Part shown: piece after piece, positions 23,601 to 27,384 of the stretch | Position numbering within the stretch: position 1 is the first letter of the stretch | How the letters are laid out: each line of letters begins with the position of its first letter | Virus record (IMG/VR): IMGVR_UViG_3300034375_004573 | Span: 1-27,384 of that record | Origin: a virus | DNA: 27,384 nucleotides | Direction: 5' to 3' (one strand) | Program-made: the position numbers and the translations under genes | The notes under the pieces: generated by a model | Told to the model about the DNA's origin: nothing | The model's input: only the letters and a program-made list of their open reading frames with translations | Database searches by the model: none

Positions 23601-24683
23601 ATGGAAAAATTAGACAAACATAAAAAGAGCCGTCTTTTTTCAATTTTCGAGAATTTGGATTCTGATATAGACCTAAGATCGGAACGAAATATAAATAGTG
23701 ATGTGTTAATAATCGACGGTAATAACAATTACATAAGATGTCATTGTGCTAATCCAGCGATTAATGCTGATGGTGAACATATTGGTGGCATAGACGGTTT
23801 TTTCAAGAGTTTAGGGTATGCTATACGAACTTTACAACCTACACGGTGTATCGTAGTATTTGATGGTGTAGGAGGAAGTCAGCGAAGACGAGCGATATAT
23901 AGCAATTACAAAAACAAACGTAAAAGCAAACTGCGGTTGAATCGTGTGTATGAGGATTTGGATGATGGTTCTGACGAACAAACGAGTATTTTACGTCAAA
24001 TGCAGAAAGTTGTGGTGTTGTGTCAAAATTTGCCGGTTAGTATGATGGCGATTGACAATATTGAAGCTGACGATAGTATAGCGTTTCTTTGTACCGAAGT
24101 TTTCAATACTGATAAAACCGAAAACATTACTATAATGAGCAACGACAAAGACTTTTATCAGTTGGTAAATAAGAAGATAAAGGTTTATAGCCCAACGAAA
24201 AAGAAAATATTTGGCCCTAAAGAGGTATATGATGAATTTGGAATAACTGCTAAGAATTTTATATATTACAAAATACTTGCTGGTGACTCTTCTGATAATA
24301 TTGATGGTATAAAAGGGATCAAAGAAAAAACAGCGGTAAAATTATTTCCACAATTATCTACAGAAGATGACTTTACGTTAAACGAAATGATTCGATATAC
24401 TCAAGATAATGTAAATGGTAAATTAAAAGCATATAACAACATAAATGAAAATGTAAACATATTACATAGAAATTATGATTTGATGCAATTGGGAACTGCT
24501 GATTTTAACACACATTCAAAATTAAAAATTCAGAATATCATTAACCATAAGGTAGATCCTACTAATGTATATGAGTTTACAAAACTTTTAAAAAAATATA
24601 AATTGTTCAATGTAATAAAAAGCCACGACACTTGGTTACGTGATACATTTGACAATCTCGATTTTTACGCAAAACAGTCATAA
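23601..24683 (+). CDS. rnh: 5'-3' exonuclease, T4 RNase H/FEN-like
   Basis: A 360-residue FEN-family nuclease. The acidic metal-binding residues lie in order: IIDGN (37-41), VVFDG (85-89), IEADD (154-158), SNDKD (180-184) and GDSSDN (228-233). A helix-hairpin-helix-like GIKGIKEKTA (236-245) follows. In T4 this enzyme removes RNA primers from Okazaki fragments together with gp32. It lies just upstream of the helicase gene, in a replication block. ATG 23601 is preferred: ATG 23592 would overlap the -10 box, and the longer open frame upstream runs antisense into the nuclease gene. The 70 residues between the last FEN motif and the end are a helical extension typical of the T4 form. Confidence 0.85.
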   Translation: MEKLDKHKKSRLFSIFENLDSDIDLRSERNINSDVLIIDGNNNYIRCHCANPAINADGEHIGGIDGFFKSLGYAIRTLQPTRCIVVFDGVGGSQRRRAIYSNYKNKRKSKLRLNRVYEDLDDGSDEQTSILRQMQKVVVLCQNLPVSMMAIDNIEADDSIAFLCTEVFNTDKTENITIMSNDKDFYQLVNKKIKVYSPTKKKIFGPKEVYDEFGITAKNFIYYKILAGDSSDNIDGIKGIKEKTAVKLFPQLSTEDDFTLNEMIRYTQDNVNGKLKAYNNINENVNILHRNYDLMQLGTADFNTHSKLKIQNIINHKVDPTNVYEFTKLLKKYKLFNVIKSHDTWLRDTFDNLDFYAKQS

Positions 24684-24686
24684 CAC

Positions 24687-24704
24687 GACTTATTATAAAT
24701 TGAC
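24687..24704 (+). repeat. Shared leader block, copy 2 (helicase side)
   Basis: GACTTATTATAAATTGAC, identical to 20381-20398 upstream of the gp32-like gene. It starts 3 nt after the RNase H-like stop. Confidence 0.75.
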
Positions 24705-24728
24705 GAAATCAAGTATATATGGTATGTA
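24700..24728 (+). promoter_or_regulatory. Promoter of the helicase gene
   Basis: TTGACG (24700-24705), a 17-nt spacer, then TATGTA (24723-24728), leaving an A-rich leader of about 30 nt with no Shine-Dalgarno sequence. The -10 box is weak. Confidence 0.45.
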
Positions 24729-24764
24729 CTATATCTATATAAAATAAACACGAAATAAAAATAT

Positions 24765-25595
24765 ATGTCTAATAACAACGAGCGAGACACGTTAACAAAA
24801 TTTGGTAGTTCATTTCAAAGTAAATGTATTGCCAGTATATTCACAGATAAAGAGTTCCTTACGCAAGTGATGGATATTGTTCATTTGGATTTCTTTGAAA
24901 ATTCCGCACATAAGTGGATTTTGAATGAGATCATTGAATATTTCAAACAATATACTGAATTGCCAACGCTTGAAGTATTCAAGCACAAGATGAAAGACAT
25001 CGACAATAAGGTGTTATATGAAAGCATTGTAAATCAGTTAAGAGCGATCACAAATTCAACAACTTCTTCTGATTTGGTTTATATCAAAGAACAATTTTTG
25101 GAATTTTGCAAAAATCAAAAATTAAAATGTGCTATCATAGAAAGTGCTGATTTGCTTCAAAGTGGTGAATATGAACAAATCAAACATGTTGTGGATGAAG
25201 CTTTAAAGGCTGGAATGGAACGTGATGATGGACATGACTATTTAAACGAAATTGATGAACGTTTAGTTGATGATGCTCGTGATACGGTAAAGACAAATTG
25301 GAAAGCCATTGATGATTTAATGGATGGTGGATTGGGCCCTGGAGAGTTAGGAGTATTTTGTGCTAGTGCGGGTGCGGGAAAATGTATAGGCCCTAATACC
25401 GAAATCGACCTTCAGTATGAAGAACTTGGAATTGAGATACAAGGTAATACCGGAAATCCTTATGTATTGTGGATTGATCCGTTTAAAGAATATGATGTAT
25501 CTGGAATAGTAGATGGCGTTACTTCGTGTGTTGGTTGGCGAATATACAATGTTTTATGGGAACTTGACAATATTAGAATTAACTCCCAAACATAA
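24765..25595 (+). CDS. 41: Replicative helicase N-terminal part with intein N-half (gp41-like)
   Basis: A 276-residue ORF. Residues 1-206 are the N-extein: the helical N-terminal domain and linker of a DnaB/gp41-type helicase (DFFENSAHKWILNEIIEYF, ELPTLEVFKHKM), then NWKAIDDLMDGGLGPGELG and a Walker A that stops at CASAGAGK (199-206). The Ser that should complete GKS is missing; it is found at 26950, after the second half. Residues 207-276 are the intein N-half. The protein cannot bind ATP as it stands, and the C-terminal helicase motifs are in the ORF at 26542. Gene 41 unwinds DNA ahead of the fork as a hexamer. The clean stop, rather than a frameshift, and the intact junction chemistry argue for a fractured gene with trans-splicing and against a pseudogene. 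Confidence 0.85.
   Translation: MSNNNERDTLTKFGSSFQSKCIASIFTDKEFLTQVMDIVHLDFFENSAHKWILNEIIEYFKQYTELPTLEVFKHKMKDIDNKVLYESIVNQLRAITNSTTSSDLVYIKEQFLEFCKNQKLKCAIIESADLLQSGEYEQIKHVVDEALKAGMERDDGHDYLNEIDERLVDDARDTVKTNWKAIDDLMDGGLGPGELGVFCASAGAGKCIGPNTEIDLQYEELGIEIQGNTGNPYVLWIDPFKEYDVSGIVDGVTSCVGWRIYNVLWELDNIRINSQT
25383..25592 (+). other. Split intein, N-terminal half
   Basis: 70 residues starting at Cys directly after the Walker A lysine: CIGPNTEIDL is a good block A (Cys1, then PNT with the conserved Thr). No block B TxxH is found here; it lies in the other half. After block A the sequence is not like any intein region I know. The split site, between blocks A and B, resembles the rare atypically split class such as AceL-TerL. 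Confidence 0.8.
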
Positions 25596-25631
25596 AACCA
25601 ATAAAAATTATGTTTGATAATATATATTGAC

Positions 25632-26570
25632 ATGGAATTATTAAAATGTAAAATCTGTGGAATAGAACGTCGTAGTTTAGTAACTCATTTGACTAAAGTT
25701 CATAAAATAACTGGAAAACAATATAAGGAATTGTATGGTGATTGTAAATTAATATTGGTATCCGATGAAACTAAATTGAAGCTTAGTAAGTCTAATAAAC
25801 GATGGTGTTCTTCTGAGGAAAATAGAAAGAAATTATCCGAGCGTGCCAAAAACGGAGGAAGTATATTCACTGTTAATTATTGGATTAAACGTGGATATTC
25901 ATTGGAAGATGCAAAATGTAAAATTTCTGAAATACAGATTGAGAACGCGAAAAAATCAACTGACTCATTTGATAAATCAAGAAGTTGTTTCTGCGTCGAT
26001 TATTGGGTTAATAAGGGATTTTCTATAGAAGAATCAAAAACGGAAGTTTCTAAATTACAAAAAGAACTAACAAAACGATCGTCGAAATTTAAAGGAAAAA
26101 TTAGAACAGACGAATCAAAGATGAAAATATCAAAATCCATGACAGAACATATTAATTCAGTTGGTGCTAGCGAATGGTCTTCTCATTTTGGTGATTTCAA
26201 TGGTTCTTCTATTTTAGAAGACTCTGTATTTGACTTTGTTAATGGGAAGTTTCCTGGTGTCAAACGACATGTTGATATTTCACATTATGTAGTGGATATA
26301 TTAATAGATAATATAATAATTGAGGTTAATGGTGATTTGTGGCATGCAAATCCGATTAAGTATTTAGAAAACGACATTATAAATGAGTCTATATTGAACA
26401 TTACCGCTGGAGAACGATGGGAACGTGAAAAAAATAGAACTAATATATTAGAGTCGCTTGGTTATATTGTATATGTTATATGGGAACATGATTGGAAAAA
26501 TAATCGTAAAAATGAAGAAAATAAAGTAATTAAATTTTTATATGAAAATAATAGTAAAAACTGTAAATAA
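25632..26570 (+). CDS. Vsr-like homing endonuclease in the fractured helicase gene
   Basis: A 312-residue protein from ATG 25632; a TTG at 25614 would add 6 residues. Residues 5-35 are a zinc finger: CKIC, then HLTKVH and the MucR/ROS-like sequence ITGKQYKELYG. Two repeats follow, YWIKRGYSLEDAK...SEIQ and YWVNKGFSIEESK...SKLQ, likely DNA-binding modules. The nuclease core is at the end: VVDILI, IIIEVNGDLWH, WEREKNR and VIWEHDW, closely like the endonuclease at 6523. The gene lies between the two intein halves, as in the fractured-gene arrangement known from marine metagenomes (EDxHD family). It would spread the insert by cutting intein-free alleles. Its 3' end overlaps the second helicase ORF by 29 nt, in another frame. 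Confidence 0.85.
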   Translation: MELLKCKICGIERRSLVTHLTKVHKITGKQYKELYGDCKLILVSDETKLKLSKSNKRWCSSEENRKKLSERAKNGGSIFTVNYWIKRGYSLEDAKCKISEIQIENAKKSTDSFDKSRSCFCVDYWVNKGFSIEESKTEVSKLQKELTKRSSKFKGKIRTDESKMKISKSMTEHINSVGASEWSSHFGDFNGSSILEDSVFDFVNGKFPGVKRHVDISHYVVDILIDNIIIEVNGDLWHANPIKYLENDIINESILNITAGERWEREKNRTNILESLGYIVYVIWEHDWKNNRKNEENKVIKFLYENNSKNCK

Positions 26571-26949
26571 AAAAGTAAAAATAAAAGATATATTTGATGG
26601 GGTTGGCATTCCTAATGAGGAACATGCTTCAAAAGCGCCACCAATAAACTTACGGGTAAAGACTCCATATGGTTATAAACGTATAGCAAATATGTTCAGA
26701 ACTGAGCGTCAGAAAACCGTCACTACTTACTTCGGAAACAACAAAACTTTAAAAACGTCAGATAACCATAGGATAAAATCAAATGGCGATTGGGTATATG
26801 TTAAAGATTTGCGAGTTGGTCAAAAAGTTGAAACATTAAGCGACAACACTAAAGTAATAAAGAAAATAACAGGAAGAGAAGAAATTTTATATGATATTAG
26901 TGTAGAAGATGTTCATTGTTATTATTCAAATGGAATATTGAGTCATAAT
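26542..26949 (+). other. Split intein, C-terminal half
   Basis: 136 residues. KIKDIFDG and INLRVKTPYGYKRIANMF give the strands expected just after block A. Block B is TSDNH (72-76). GDWVYVKDLRVGQKV is the following beta unit. Block F is ILYDISVEDVHCYYS and block G is NGILSHN, with the penultimate His and terminal Asn, followed by Ser as +1 residue. All splicing residues are present. Confidence 0.85.
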
Positions 26950-27384
26950 TCTTGGTGTTTAAACAAGGTTGGAGTTGAAGCGTTAAAGCAAGGAAAAAAC
27001 GTGGTTCACTTCACAATGGAACTTCAACAAAAATATGTTGGTAGACGATATGATTGTTGTTTTACTGGAGTTGACTTTCAAAACATCGTAAGTCACAAAG
27101 AACAAGTATATCAAGAATTGAAAAATATAAATTCGTGGTTAAAAATAAAATACTTTCCGATCAAAACTGTATCAGCATTATCTTTAAAAAATTACATTGA
27201 ACGTATTCAGATGTTGAGTGGCGAAAAGGTAGATTTGATGATTGTGGATTATGCTGATATTTTGAAACCTGTTGCTGCTGAACGTAACAGCAATTCATAT
27301 AGTGAAGCTGGAGGAATTTATGAAGAATTACGTGGGGTTGCTGGAGAGTTACAAATTCCATGTTGGACAGCGTCACAAACGAAT
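26542..27384 (+). CDS. 41: Intein C-half and helicase C-terminal part (partial)
   Basis: An open frame of 281 codons with no stop before the right edge. An in-frame TAA at 26527 and the next ATG only at 26692 support ATG 26542, inside the 3' end of the endonuclease gene. Residues 1-136 are the intein C-half and end in SHN. Ser 137 starts the C-extein and completes the Walker A (AGAGK from the first half plus S). The C-extein holds the gp41/DnaB motifs: KNVVHFTMELQ, Walker B VDLMIVDYADIL and the arginine/glutamine-switch-like ELQIPCWTASQTN. Reconstructed, the N-extein (206 residues) plus the visible 145 residues make a continuous helicase. The rest lies beyond the window. Confidence 0.85.
   Translation, partial: MKIIVKTVNKKVKIKDIFDGVGIPNEEHASKAPPINLRVKTPYGYKRIANMFRTERQKTVTTYFGNNKTLKTSDNHRIKSNGDWVYVKDLRVGQKVETLSDNTKVIKKITGREEILYDISVEDVHCYYSNGILSHNSWCLNKVGVEALKQGKNVVHFTMELQQKYVGRRYDCCFTGVDFQNIVSHKEQVYQELKNINSWLKIKYFPIKTVSALSLKNYIERIQMLSGEKVDLMIVDYADILKPVAAERNSNSYSEAGGIYEELRGVAGELQIPCWTASQTN

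Noticed and set aside
25593-25595. Helicase stop as a sequencing error or pseudogene
   Set aside because: The stop lies within an intein with intact Cys1, and the second half has an intact block B, His-Asn and +1 Ser in its own open frame; decay would not keep these residues.

Overview
The window looks like part of the genome of a T4-like tailed phage (contractile-tail myovirus) with AT-rich DNA. The evidence is a run of T4-type tail genes (paired gp26/gp51-like hub proteins, tape measure, a LysM gp53-like baseplate protein, a hub-like protein) followed by T4-type replication genes (gp32-like SSB, UvsX-like recombinase, RNase H/FEN-like nuclease, gp41-like helicase). Most genes are on the + strand, tightly packed or overlapping. 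The host cannot be settled: some promoters are near-perfect sigma70 type, many starts lack a Shine-Dalgarno sequence, and one -10 box also fits the Bacteroidota TAnnTTTG pattern.

Layout. 1-5495: accessory or virion-associated genes, namely the 3' end of an unknown gene, an amidoligase/kinase-like fusion protein flanked by a 22-nt direct repeat, a minus-strand SWIM zinc-finger protein, a divergent protein with an HExxH motif, two unknown proteins and an acidic protein. 5559-8252: gp26-like and gp51-like baseplate hub genes separated by a free-standing Vsr-like homing endonuclease. 8261-8588: a one-gene membrane-protein unit with its own promoter and terminator (moron-like). 8610-17341: tail block. 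17342-17600: non-coding region with nine GTAC-centred repeats. 17601-20198: a divergent family A DNA polymerase-like protein and two unknown genes. 20199-20463: non-coding leader region. 20464-27384: gp32, uvsX, a minus-strand putative PD-(D/E)XK nuclease, RNase H and the helicase.

Main discoveries. (1) The gp41-like helicase is a fractured gene. Its first ORF stops 70 codons into an intein inserted inside Walker A. A Vsr-like endonuclease gene follows, and a second ORF then supplies the rest of the intein plus the C-terminal helicase. The split falls between intein blocks A and B, which is the rare atypical position; protein trans-splicing would be needed to rebuild the P-loop. (2) Five start codons have the same octamer ATATTTAT at exactly -12 to -5, and a sixth has CTATTTAT there. 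Three sigma70-like promoters also end 6-7 nt before a start codon. Together these suggest leaderless late transcription. (3) A perfect 14-bp inverted repeat forms a divergent promoter carrying both start codons. (4) Nine GTAC-centred sites lie upstream of the polymerase gene and may be iterons or operators. (5) Several proteins share a short N-terminal MKxxxLKxxIxE-type leader that resembles capsid-targeting peptides.
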